Below, in pieces: positions 34,079-42,716 of a stretch of DNA of 51,230 nt. Location of the stretch: NCBI RefSeq assembly GCF_004153165.1, contig NZ_SEMD01000020.1, forward strand, positions 1 to 51,230, written 5' to 3'. The translations under genes were made by a program, and so were the position numbers. Each line of letters starts with the position of its first letter. The first letter of the stretch is position 1. Source of the DNA: Sporolactobacillus sp. THM7-4 (GTDB taxonomy: Bacteria > Bacillota > Bacilli > Bacillales > Sporolactobacillaceae). The notes below the pieces were generated by a model that saw only the letters and a program-made list of their open reading frames with translations, was not told the DNA's origin and did not search any database.

Positions 34079-35824
34079 ATGGTTGTGACAATTGAGAGAA
34101 AGACGCTTATTCGCCGGATTCAGACAGCTGGGAAGAAAGAGCCGGCTGACCTCGTGATCAGGAACGGCAAAGTGATCGATGTGTTCAGCGGAAAACTGAC
34201 TGAGACTGACGTAGCAGTCACGGATGGTGTCATCGTTGGTCTCGGCAGCTATGAAGGTAAAAAGACACTTGACGCCAGGGGGAAAATTGTCAGTCCCGCA
34301 TTGATTGACGGACATGTACACATTGAATCTTCGATGTTGACGCCGGGAGCATTTGCAGACGTGCTGGCCGCCCATGGTGTAACAACCGCAATCACCGATC
34401 CGCATGAGATCGCCAATGTACTCGGAACAGACGGGATCAAGTTCATGCTCGACCGTGCCGAAGAATCGGCCATTGATATATATGTGATGCTGCCTTCATC
34501 TGTCCCCGCTGCCTCTTTCGAACATAACGGAGCCACTCTTCACGCAAAAGATCTCGAACCTCTTTTCGCTCGCAGGCACGTACTCGGCCTGGCAGAAGTT
34601 ATGGATTTTCCCGCTGTATTCAGTAGTGATCCTGTGATGTTGGATAAACTACTCATGACAATGAAGCACAGCTGGCGAATTGACGGACATGCCGCTGGAT
34701 TAAATGCGGATGCGATTAACATTTATAAATCCGCCGGGATCCGCACCGATCATGAATGTATCAACATCGAGGAAGCAAAGGATCGGCTCTCACGCGGTCT
34801 CTATGTGATGATCCGCCAGGGAACCGTCGCGAAGGATCTCACCCGGCTGATCGGTCTGGTCAACGACCGAAACAGCCGCCGTTTCCTTTTCTGTACCGAC
34901 GATAAGTATCCCGACGACCTGATTAACGAAGGCAGCGTAGACTATAACGTTCGTCTGGCCATTCAAGGCGGTGTCGATCCGGTGACGGCGATTCAGATGG
35001 CCTCGCTTAACGCCGCTGAGTGTTTTGGACTGAGATCAAAGGGAGCGATCGCACCCGGATATGAAGCCGATTTTCTCTTAATTGATGATTTGGATAATTT
35101 TTCCATATCAAAGGTCTATATTAAGGGAAAGCTGGCGGCTGAAAACGGGAAGATTATTTCGAAAAAGCCTTCTCCGGCCTCCTCAAAAGCGGACAATCAT
35201 CCGCTGATCCTTCCGAAACTTTCGACCGATCAATTTAAGATAACGATTGGGCCATCGGAAAAAGCTCACGTAATTGAAATTATTCCAAACAGCCTGATTA
35301 CCAACCACGTTGTTGAGAAAGTCCCTGTACAAAATCACATGTTCCACACCCAGGCCGGAAAAGATTATCAAAAACTGGCGGTCATTGAACGTCATAAGGG
35401 TCTCGGGACAATCGGACTTGCGATCGTCAGGGGATTCGGTATGAATTCAGGGGCTCTTGCCACGACGATTGCCCATGATTCTCACAACCTTGTGGTAACT
35501 GGCCGCAGTGATGAGGATATGATTGCCGCCGCGCAAAGGCTAAAGGAAATCAAAGGTGGTATGGTTGTTATCCATAACGGTCGGGTTTTGGCTGAGCTTG
35601 CCCTTCCTATTGCCGGTTTAATGACTGACATCTCTGCGTGGCAAGTTGCAGGCAGACTCAAAGACCTCCGGAATGCGGCGACTGAACTCGGAGCCTCAGA
35701 GCGATTCAATCCATTTCTGACACTCTCCTTTCTGAGTCTCCCCGTCATACCCGATTTAAAGCTGACCGACACCGGTTTATTCGATGTCCGGACATTCAGC
35801 CATATCCCGGTTTCCGCCGAATAA
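34079..35824 (+). CDS. adeC: Adenine deaminase
   Basis: A 581-residue metal-dependent amidohydrolase converting adenine to hypoxanthine and ammonia. The metal site is IDGHVHIESSM near residue 80, with GHAAGLN later and FCTDDKYPDDL as the catalytic aspartate region. The composite N-terminal beta domain and the C-terminal adenine deaminase domain with FGMNSGALATTIAHDSHN are complete. Start ATG follows CGGAGGGGGAA. A possible TATAAT lies at 34043. No purine riboswitch was recognised upstream. Followed after 32 nt by rsmF. Confidence 0.95.
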   Translation: MVVTIERKTLIRRIQTAGKKEPADLVIRNGKVIDVFSGKLTETDVAVTDGVIVGLGSYEGKKTLDARGKIVSPALIDGHVHIESSMLTPGAFADVLAAHGVTTAITDPHEIANVLGTDGIKFMLDRAEESAIDIYVMLPSSVPAASFEHNGATLHAKDLEPLFARRHVLGLAEVMDFPAVFSSDPVMLDKLLMTMKHSWRIDGHAAGLNADAINIYKSAGIRTDHECINIEEAKDRLSRGLYVMIRQGTVAKDLTRLIGLVNDRNSRRFLFCTDDKYPDDLINEGSVDYNVRLAIQGGVDPVTAIQMASLNAAECFGLRSKGAIAPGYEADFLLIDDLDNFSISKVYIKGKLAAENGKIISKKPSPASSKADNHPLILPKLSTDQFKITIGPSEKAHVIEIIPNSLITNHVVEKVPVQNHMFHTQAGKDYQKLAVIERHKGLGTIGLAIVRGFGMNSGALATTIAHDSHNLVVTGRSDEDMIAAAQRLKEIKGGMVVIHNGRVLAELALPIAGLMTDISAWQVAGRLKDLRNAATELGASERFNPFLTLSFLSLPVIPDLKLTDTGLFDVRTFSHIPVSAE

Positions 35825-35856
35825 AACCTGCAGACAGTCAAGGAGGACGTTTCATT

Positions 35857-37236
35857 TTGTCATTGCCTGAAATCTTTATTAAACGAATGAATCAGTTAAT
35901 GGGGACACGTGAAGCAGCTGAATTTCTTCAGACCTACGATGATCGACGGGCGCTCGGACTACGTGTGAATACATTGAAATTATCACCGGAAAAATTGCGT
36001 ACATTATCTCATTTTCATCTTGATCCTGTTCCTTTTTGTTCCTCAGGCTTCTATTACGAAGCGGCAGATGAACCAGGCAAGCACCCTTATCATCAGGCCG
36101 GTCTCTATTACATACAGGAACCAAGCGCGATGTTCGTTGGAGTGACGGTTGCGCCGAAACCCGGGGAAAAAGTACTCGACCTGTGTGCGGCGCCCGGGGG
36201 CAAAACGACACAGATAGCAGCAGCCATGAAAAACGAAGGCTTGCTTTTTGCCAATGAACTTTATCCGAAAAGAGCGAAGGCTCTCTCAGAAAACGTTGAA
36301 CGATTGGGCATCACAAATACAGTAGTCACCAATGAAACTCCGGAAAGGTTAGCCGATTATTTCCCGGGCTATTTCGACAAGGTTCTTGTCGACGCCCCTT
36401 GTTCAGGCGAGGGGATGTTCCGAAAGGATCCTGAGGCTTCGGAGTTCTGGAGTCCCGATCACGTCATGGAATGCGCGGCCCTTCAGGCAGACATTCTCGA
36501 CCATGCGTACCGGATGCTCCGTAAAGAAGGTATTTTGATCTATTCCACCTGTACTTTTTCTCCTGAGGAAGACGAACAGACGATCAGCAAACTTCTCAAA
36601 AAATATCCCGATTTGGAGCTTTTGCCTGTCGGGAAAAAAGGCGGAATAGAGGATGGACGAACAAGCTGGTCCGGCACGGAAAATCCGGCCATTCAGCGGA
36701 CCGCCAGACTTTGGCCGCACCGTCTGCACGGTGAAGGCCATTTTGTGGCTAAAATTCTGAAACATGGAGACAGCCCGGAACGGAAGCAAAAAAATGCCTC
36801 ATCGGTCAAAGAGTCCCTTCTTAAAGATTATCGCCGGTTTGAGGAAACATACCTTGCTAAAAAGTGGCACGGCACTTTCTACTTTGCAGGCAATCAGCTC
36901 TTCCTGCTGCCAAAGGATTGTCCCAATACTGGAAAACTGAAAGTCGTCCGCGCGGGTCTGCATCTTGGAGAACAGAAAAAGAATCGTTTCGAACCCAATC
37001 ACGCACTGGCTCTGGCACTGCCGGCCGATGCCTTTAATCTTCGCTTTCGTCTGAGCTCGGAAAACGAGGACTGGAAAGCGTATCTCAGCGGAGAAACATT
37101 ACCGGCGCCGAACGCCGAAAAAGGCTGGACCATCGTCACGATAGACGGTTACCCGCTCGGGTGGGGAAAAACGGCCGGAGGAATCTTGAAAAACTACTAT
37201 CCGAAGGGATTGCGACGACGCGGGCTCAGCCGCTGA
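35857..37236 (+). CDS. rsmF: 16S rRNA m5C methyltransferase, RsmF family
   Basis: A 459-residue NOL1/NOP2/Sun-family enzyme. SAM motif I is LDLCAAPGGKTTQIAAAM, motif IV is VDAPCSGEGMF and motif VI holds the catalytic cysteine STCTFSPEEDE. The C-terminal third (after about residue 300) resembles the PUA-like RNA-binding region of RsmF-type proteins of Bacilli. Which cytosine is modified is not certain. Start TTG at 35857 follows AAGGAGGACGTTTCATT. Likely co-transcribed with adeC. Confidence 0.9.
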   Translation: MSLPEIFIKRMNQLMGTREAAEFLQTYDDRRALGLRVNTLKLSPEKLRTLSHFHLDPVPFCSSGFYYEAADEPGKHPYHQAGLYYIQEPSAMFVGVTVAPKPGEKVLDLCAAPGGKTTQIAAAMKNEGLLFANELYPKRAKALSENVERLGITNTVVTNETPERLADYFPGYFDKVLVDAPCSGEGMFRKDPEASEFWSPDHVMECAALQADILDHAYRMLRKEGILIYSTCTFSPEEDEQTISKLLKKYPDLELLPVGKKGGIEDGRTSWSGTENPAIQRTARLWPHRLHGEGHFVAKILKHGDSPERKQKNASSVKESLLKDYRRFEETYLAKKWHGTFYFAGNQLFLLPKDCPNTGKLKVVRAGLHLGEQKKNRFEPNHALALALPADAFNLRFRLSSENEDWKAYLSGETLPAPNAEKGWTIVTIDGYPLGWGKTAGGILKNYYPKGLRRRGLSR

Positions 37237-37254
37237 ACATATCCGTTTGTAGAA

Positions 37255-37350
37255 AACTACCGTGCTCGACCGGATGAAGACTTTTTGCCCGACTTTGATG
37301 CGGTTTTGCCCGGTCTCCAACCTTTTGCCCGGTATTTGCCGCTCCGATAC
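37255..37350. repeat. Degenerate ~21-bp repeat between rsmF and S66 gene
   Basis: Units ending in TTTTGCC follow each other with 19-23-bp spacing: CGACCGGATGAAGACTTTTT plus GCC, CGACTTTGATGCGGTTTTGC, CGGTCTCCAACCTTTTGCC and CGGTATTTGCCGCTCCGATA (37267-37350). A read-through frame through it has no ribosome site. Confidence 0.6.
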
Positions 37351-37402
37351 AGTCAGATATAAAGACAAGCTTGTTCAGTTTTTTGAAAGGAAGCGGGCAT
37401 TT

Positions 37403-38260
37403 ATGTTACTTAAAAATGGCGATACAGTCGGTCTCATCTCCTGCTCGGACGGCCTCAATCCTGATGATCAGCGGAAAATACAGAACATCGAGCAGACACT
37501 CGCCACGCTTGGGCTCCACACCAGAAAAGCGGAAACTTTATTTCGGCAGTCCGGCACGCCTTTCAGTGGAACACCGCAGGAGCGAGCTGGAGAATTGATG
37601 CGACTTTTCTGCGACCCTGCGGTCAGGGCCATCTTTGACGTTTCAGGAGGCGACTCTTCCAACCAGATTCTTCCATTTCTTGATTATCCAATGATTCAAA
37701 AGGCCGAAACTCCTTTTATCGGCATCAGCGATTTATCGGTGATCACTAACGCGATTTATACACGTACCGGATCAGCCGTCTATCATTACCGGATTAAGAA
37801 TTTAGCCGGTCCTTATGCTGAAGAACAGAAACGGATCTTTTTGAACAGTTTTATGAGTCGCCGACCGGTATACGATTTCAGTTACCGTTGGCTGAGCGGC
37901 ACACGGATGGAAGGGGTAACCATCGGCGGAAATATTCGGTGCTTCCTTAAACTTGCCGGAACCCCTTATTTCCCCGACCCCTCCGGCAAAATCATCTTTT
38001 TGGAGGCATTGGGCGGCGGCCCCGCACGTATGGCGTCTCTCCTCGCCCAATTGGATCAGCTGTCCGTTTTCGAAGCCGCAAACGGTATTCTTTTAGGTAC
38101 TTTTTCCGAGATGCAAAAAAAGGAACTAACCCCCGAAATCGAACAGCTTGTTCTTGAGATAACAGAAAAATACGGGCTTCCGGTCGCCAAAACGGAACAG
38201 CTCGGCCACGGGGAAAATGCCCGCTGCCTTCCGATCGGCCTTCCGGTTACATTAAACTGA
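37403..38260 (+). CDS. LD-carboxypeptidase / MccF-like S66 peptidase
   Basis: A 285-residue serine peptidase-like protein of family S66. The nucleophile is the serine of FIGISDLSVI, the glutamate lies in IIFLEALGG and the histidine in LGHGENARCLPIG, as in LdcA and MccF. It may cut L,D-peptide bonds of murein fragments or detoxify aminoacyl-nucleotides; the sequence does not decide. The start ATG at 37403 has GAAAGGAAG upstream. The repeat lies between it and rsmF. Confidence 0.87.
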   Translation: MLLKNGDTVGLISCSDGLNPDDQRKIQNIEQTLATLGLHTRKAETLFRQSGTPFSGTPQERAGELMRLFCDPAVRAIFDVSGGDSSNQILPFLDYPMIQKAETPFIGISDLSVITNAIYTRTGSAVYHYRIKNLAGPYAEEQKRIFLNSFMSRRPVYDFSYRWLSGTRMEGVTIGGNIRCFLKLAGTPYFPDPSGKIIFLEALGGGPARMASLLAQLDQLSVFEAANGILLGTFSEMQKKELTPEIEQLVLEITEKYGLPVAKTEQLGHGENARCLPIGLPVTLN

Positions 38261-38402
38261 CTCTTCTTCTCTGAGAAGGGAAGCGCGGGCGGTGTTTAAA
38301 CCGTGGAGGAGCGAGTATTCGAGCGTGGGGCTTACGGATCACCCGCGAAAAGCGAGCCGGTGCATGCGTTCTCTTTAACACATTCAATAACAGAGCCAAA
38401 AT

Positions 38403-38445
38403 AAAAAGGATTCCCCGATACTTTGCAGGAATCCTTTTCTTATTT
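38403..38445 (+). terminator. Bidirectional terminator between S66 gene and permease
   Basis: AAAAAGGATTCC and GGAATCCTTTT form an 11-bp stem, with T residues after it (TTCTTATTT) and A residues before. It serves convergent genes. 38261-38402 shows no gene. Confidence 0.85.
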
Positions 38446-38503
38446 AAATGACCCGTCTGATTCATTTATATGGTCGTTTATTTAAACGAACAGGCTCATC
38501 CGC

Positions 38504-39928
38504 TTAATTTTCAGCGGGTTCAGCGGACGGTTCTTTCGCTTTCCATTGCCCGAGTGCACTGTGACGGTAGCCATATCCAAAATAAATGACGAGTCCGATA
38601 GCGAACCATATTAAGAAGCCGATCCAGGTCACTTTAGACAGGTTAATCATCAAATAACCGCAGGAGACCACAGCCAGGATCGGGATGTACGGTACAAGCG
38701 GTGTCCTGAAATTACGCTTAATGTCCGGGCGTCTTTTTCTGAGGACGACGACACTGATCGAGACAACAATAAAAGCAAATAAGGTCCCAATATTCGTCAA
38801 TTCAGCAAGCTGATTCAGAGGAACAACCGCTGAGAAAATCGTTGCCATTAACCATGTCAAAATGATGCTTCGCGTCGGCGTCTTTGTCTTTTCCGTCAGT
38901 TCTGAAATCCTTTTCGGAAGCAGGCCATCCCGGCTGATCGCAAAAAAGAGGCGGGTTTGTCCATACATCATGACAAAGAGAACGGTTGTTATCCCGAGAA
39001 TCGCCCCAAGAGAAACAAAGCCTGCCACCCAATTCTGGTGAACAAAACGGAGGGCAAACGCAACCGGATCACCAACATTCAGCTTAGCATACGGAATCAT
39101 ACCGGTTAATACTGATGATACAGCGACATAAAGCACAATACAGATCATCAGAGAAGAAATAATCCCGATCGGCATATCCCGCTGCGGGTTGCGTACCTCT
39201 TCAGCCGCCGACGAAACGGCATCGAAGCCGATATAAGCGAGGAATGCGGTCGCCGCCCCCTGCATGACACCCGAAAAACCAAAAGGCATAAAAGGAGACC
39301 AGTTCGACGGTTTGACATAAAAAATACCTACGACCAGAAAGAGAAGGATCACACTGATTTTAATAATGACCATAACGTTATTGATCCGGCTTGATTCCTT
39401 CACGCCGGTCAATAAAACAGCAGACAGGACAAATACGATCAGCATAGCCATGACATCAATATACGTCCCTTTGGACGGATTATAGGCTGCGCTTATGGCT
39501 GTCGGCAGCTCAATGCCGAATCCACGCACCAGTTCCTGAAAGTAGGCGGACCAGCCGCTGGCAACAACCGCACAGGCCAGACCGTATTCCAGAATCAAAT
39601 CCCATCCGAGTATCCAGGCAAACAATTCGCCAAACGTTGTATAACTATAGGTATATGCACTTCCCGAAGCAGGGATCATAGAGGCAAATTCGGCATAACA
39701 TAAAGCCGTTAAGGCGCAGGCAATTCCTGAAAAAATAAAAGAAAGAATAATGGCCGGGCCTGCTGACTGCGCGGCAACGATACCGGTCAGAACAAAAATT
39801 CCTGTTCCAATCACCGCCCCTACACCAAGCATGGTCAAATCAAAGGCACCGAGGGCTTTTTGCAGGCCCTTTTTCCCGTTTGCCTGATTCAGCATATAAT
39901 CCATCGACTTTTTCCTGAATAAATCCAT
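38504..39928 (-). CDS. APC-family amino acid permease (YfnA/CAT-like)
   Basis: A 474-residue, 12-segment permease. GVGAVIGTGIFVLTGIVAA is the unwound segment 1 substrate motif and AFLAYIGFDAVSSAAEEVRN is segment 6; both are typical of cationic-amino-acid-type transporters. FRTPLVPYIPILAV follows near the end. The amino acid transported is not evident. Start ATG follows AAGGAGATTTTCTTT. Two inverted repeats in its long upstream region suggest regulation. Confidence 0.88.
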   Translation of the reverse strand: MDLFRKKSMDYMLNQANGKKGLQKALGAFDLTMLGVGAVIGTGIFVLTGIVAAQSAGPAIILSFIFSGIACALTALCYAEFASMIPASGSAYTYSYTTFGELFAWILGWDLILEYGLACAVVASGWSAYFQELVRGFGIELPTAISAAYNPSKGTYIDVMAMLIVFVLSAVLLTGVKESSRINNVMVIIKISVILLFLVVGIFYVKPSNWSPFMPFGFSGVMQGAATAFLAYIGFDAVSSAAEEVRNPQRDMPIGIISSLMICIVLYVAVSSVLTGMIPYAKLNVGDPVAFALRFVHQNWVAGFVSLGAILGITTVLFVMMYGQTRLFFAISRDGLLPKRISELTEKTKTPTRSIILTWLMATIFSAVVPLNQLAELTNIGTLFAFIVVSISVVVLRKRRPDIKRNFRTPLVPYIPILAVVSCGYLMINLSKVTWIGFLIWFAIGLVIYFGYGYRHSALGQWKAKEPSAEPAEN

Positions 39929-39981
39929 AAAGAAAATCTCCTTCTGTTTACAGTCAACCCTGTACTAAGGTGCATATCTAT

Positions 39982-40008
39982 CACCGTTTGCCAATTGTAA
40001 CAACGGTG
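39982..40008 (-). promoter_or_regulatory. Inverted repeat in permease leader
   Basis: CACCGTT (39982-39988) and AACGGTG (40002-40008) form a 7-bp inverted repeat around CCAATTG, 54 nt before the permease ATG. Either an operator or a leader hairpin; no T run follows on the minus strand. Confidence 0.45.
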
Positions 40009-40099
40009 AATTTTCTAATTATTTTAATATTACAAGCTGTACCTCTCTCACCCCTTTATTCTTTACTCGTGTGCACCGTTTGAGTTGTATCTGATATTC

Positions 40100-40122
40100 T
40101 ACAAAAGCAGACATCTTTTGTA
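40100..40122. promoter_or_regulatory. 8-bp inverted repeat, candidate operator
   Basis: TACAAAAG (40100-40107) and CTTTTGTA (40115-40122) form a perfect inverted repeat with a 7-bp spacer, 23 bp overall, shaped like a dimeric regulator site. It lies 172 nt upstream of the permease start. The rest of the 570-bp gap 39929-40497 has no gene except the terminator at its end. Confidence 0.45.
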
Positions 40123-40393
40123 AAGAGCTGACAAAACTGAAAATGACACTTCATAGCGAATAAAATCCGAACATTTCAGCAGATAAATCGTCCATTGGCC
40201 GGAAGAAAACGTATTCATTAGAATGATGGTATCATCTGACCCTGTTATCTTTCTTTTTTGACAGCTTAGCAGGTGAATTTTTACAATTTCATATTCATTA
40301 TTTTGTCACATAATTGATCCAATTATCCAGACTTGATGAAAAAGAGGAAAAAGCGGGGATGTGTTAACTGTCATTGGAGGTACGGATAGCAGT

Positions 40394-40458
40394 TAAAAAC
40401 AGAGCCCGTATCACTTACCCCGTATCTGGTGCAGGGAGCGGGGAAAAGATAACGGGCC
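40394..40458 (-). terminator. Terminator of the gamma-carbonic-anhydrase-like gene
   Basis: On the minus strand GCCCGTTATC ... GTGATACGGGC, with an inner CCCCG/CGGGG pair, forms a long stem followed by TCTGTTTTT. About 40 nt past the stop codon. Confidence 0.8.
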
Positions 40459-40497
40459 TTAAAAGACAGAACCTGAAAGTTTCGTTTAATAATGATG

Positions 40498-41037
40498 TTA
40501 TTTTTTACCAGACAGGTTTTGGTTTTGCTGAACGCCTGATTTCATATACTGCCTGGATTGTGCAATATAATGTTTCGCATCATAAATCAAATAGGCCGCG
40601 TTCTCCTCCGTCAGTTTTCTCCTTATTTTCGCCGGAACACCGGCTGCGAGCATCCCGGCTTCGATCACCTGGTTTTCCAGAACAAGCGCTCCTGCGGCAA
40701 CCAGTGCTCCTTTTCTCACCACCGCACCATTCAGAATCGTTGCACCCATTCCGATCAATGCACCGTCCTCAATTGTGCAGCCATGAAGAGTCACACTGTG
40801 TCCGACCGTAACATGCCTGCCGACGAACACGGGCTTGTCTTTGTCCACATGGATGACTGTACCATCCTGAATGTTTGAACCTTCTCCGATATAAATTCCC
40901 GCTTCATCTCCGCGAAGTACCGCATTAAACCAGACAGACGACTCAGCGGCGAGTTCCACTTGTCCGATAATCTGCGCGCCTGGCGCGACAAAAGCACTGG
41001 GATCAATTTTTGGTGTAAAATCCTTGTATGGATACAC
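40498..41037 (-). CDS. ytoA: Gamma carbonic anhydrase-like hexapeptide-repeat protein
   Basis: A 179-residue left-handed beta-helix protein. NAVLRGDEAGIYIGEGSNIQ and VIHVDKD followed by GHSVTLHGC carry the histidines that bind metal in the PaaY/CaiE/YrdA group. B. subtilis YtoA is the closest type; carbonic anhydrase or CoA-thioester-hydrolase activity is unproven. The start is GTG at 41035-41037 with GGGGGAGTGCTCCA upstream. Single gene with its own terminator. Confidence 0.85.
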   Translation of the reverse strand: MYPYKDFTPKIDPSAFVAPGAQIIGQVELAAESSVWFNAVLRGDEAGIYIGEGSNIQDGTVIHVDKDKPVFVGRHVTVGHSVTLHGCTIEDGALIGMGATILNGAVVRKGALVAAGALVLENQVIEAGMLAAGVPAKIRRKLTEENAAYLIYDAKHYIAQSRQYMKSGVQQNQNLSGKK

Positions 41038-41152
41038 TGGAGCACTCCCCCCAAAATTGTTTTGATAACGCTATCATAATATATGTATCGGCAATGGTCC
41101 ACTATCACTTCTTAGCGAAAGGCTCCGCCAAATACCTGTGTCGATTTTAAGC

Positions 41153-41180
41153 CAAAAAAGCGCCGCTTTAAAAGTGGCGC
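41153..41180 (-). terminator. Terminator of the thi operon
   Basis: On the minus strand GCGCCACTTT-TA-AAGCGGCGC forms a stem with one mismatch followed by six T residues, 13 nt past thiE. Confidence 0.92.
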
Positions 41181-41192
41181 ACAGTGACTTTT

Positions 41193-41843
41193 TCAATGCT
41201 TGACTTCGTGAAAAACGTTTGATTTTTTCCTGAGTTGTTTTGTTGATGCAAGTACATCTTTTTGCGAAAGAATAGCAGAGATCACGGCAATACCGTTAAT
41301 ACCAGACGAATAAAGTGTATCAACATTGGCTTCTGTAATACCGCCAATGGCGACGATCGGGATATGAACTGCGCGGCGGATTGCTTCCAGTGTCTCCAAT
41401 GACGTCGAGGTAGCGTCTGACTTGGATTTTGTCGGGAACATTGCCCCAACTCCAAGATAATCGGCACCATCTTTTTCGGCGCGGACAGCTTCTTCTACTG
41501 TCGATGCTGAAACACCAAGGATTTTTTCCTTTCCAATCAGGCCGCGGACGGTCCCGGCGGGCAGATCGTCCTGACCGACGTGCACACCGGCCGCGTTCAT
41601 GGCAAGGGCAATATCGACACGATCATTGATGATCAGCGGCACTTGATATAAATCGGCCATCGTTTTCAGCTGGCCGGCAATTTCAAACAACCGTTTGGAA
41701 GACGCCTTTTTCTCTCTTAACTGCAAGAGCGTGATGCCGCCGCGCAGTGCTTCGTCAATCTGGTGAAAGTAGTGATCATGCTCGGACCGCTTATAAGGTC
41801 CCGTCACAAGATACAATGTATAATCAACGAACGGTTTGGACAC
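41193..41843 (-). CDS. thiE: Thiamine-phosphate synthase
   Basis: A 216-residue TIM-barrel enzyme joining HMP-pyrophosphate and thiazole phosphate to thiamin phosphate. LQLREK (pyrimidine pocket), INDRVDIALAMNAAGVHVGQ and DYLGVGAMFPTKSK, IVAIGGI are family motifs. The start is GTG at 41841-41843, with GGCGGTGA upstream; it overlaps the end of thiM by 20 bp. Last gene of the operon. Confidence 0.95.
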   Translation of the reverse strand: MSKPFVDYTLYLVTGPYKRSEHDHYFHQIDEALRGGITLLQLREKKASSKRLFEIAGQLKTMADLYQVPLIINDRVDIALAMNAAGVHVGQDDLPAGTVRGLIGKEKILGVSASTVEEAVRAEKDGADYLGVGAMFPTKSKSDATSTSLETLEAIRRAVHIPIVAIGGITEANVDTLYSSGINGIAVISAILSQKDVLASTKQLRKKSNVFHEVKH

Positions 41844-42645
41844 TCTCAATCACCGCCTTCGAAAAGTCTTCCTCAGCCAGTGTTGAAAATGCATCGAAGA
41901 GCCTTACTTTAAATGATCCGATCCCTTCTGTTTCTTTTAAGAGGCAAGCTGCTTTTTCGCCGGAAAGACCCATTGTGATAATCCCGCCGACAGCTGCCTT
42001 GAAAGAATCATTCGCTGTGCCGGCATACGAGGCAATCAGTGAATTGGTCATGCAGCCGGTTCCGGTCACATCAGCCAGTTTCCTGTCTCCATTATGTAGC
42101 TTGACCGTCCGCTTCCCATCAGATACGACATCGACTGCCCCGGTAATTGCAATGATGCTGCCCAGCCGCTCCGCCAGTTCAGACGCCAGCCTGTCCGCAT
42201 TTTCCATGCTGTCTCCGGAGTCAACACCGCGCCCTCTGGCCTCGAGACCGGCAAGAACCTTGATCTCTGACATGTTGCCGCATATGATGTCCGCATGAAA
42301 GGCGCTCAGCAAATCCATCGCCGTTTTCTTCCGGTAGGCCGTCGCGCCGGCTCCGACCGGATCAAAAATAACCGGCACATGATGCTCATTCGCCGACTTT
42401 CCGGCAGCTTTCATTGCGGCTATCGTTTGCTCGTTCAAAGTACCGATATTGATCACAAGGGCTGAAGCTAACGAAGCCATTTCTGCCGTCTCCTCAGGGC
42501 TGTCAGCCATCACCGGCCTCCCTCCAACCGCCAGCGTCGCATTCGCGCAATCGTTAATCGTCACCGTGTTGGTAATATGGTGGATCATTGGATGCTTGTC
42601 ATTGATTTTTTGAAAGATTTGATAGAGATCAGATGATGAGACCAT
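41824..42645 (-). CDS. thiM: Hydroxyethylthiazole kinase
   Basis: A 273-residue ribokinase-fold enzyme that phosphorylates salvaged hydroxyethylthiazole. HHITNTVTINDCANATLA near the start, FDPVGAGAT and DVTGTGCMTNSLIA (anion hole with catalytic cysteine, near residue 198) are diagnostic. The start ATG at 42643-42645 is nine bases past AAGGA; earlier ATGs overlap it. Co-transcribed with thiD upstream and thiE downstream. Confidence 0.95.
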   Translation of the reverse strand: MVSSSDLYQIFQKINDKHPMIHHITNTVTINDCANATLAVGGRPVMADSPEETAEMASLASALVINIGTLNEQTIAAMKAAGKSANEHHVPVIFDPVGAGATAYRKKTAMDLLSAFHADIICGNMSEIKVLAGLEARGRGVDSGDSMENADRLASELAERLGSIIAITGAVDVVSDGKRTVKLHNGDRKLADVTGTGCMTNSLIASYAGTANDSFKAAVGGIITMGLSGEKAACLLKETEGIGSFKVRLFDAFSTLAEEDFSKAVIESVQTVR

Positions 42646-42716
42646 GTTTTTCATTCCTTCCATTTTAGGTAAGTATGATTTTTCAGGTAAGTATTCTGTT
42701 TCAATTTATATGGAGT

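Noticed and set aside
38261-38400. GC-rich GAGCGAG/GCGAGCC motifs as a repeat element
   Set aside because: No consistent period or inverted repeat could be established.
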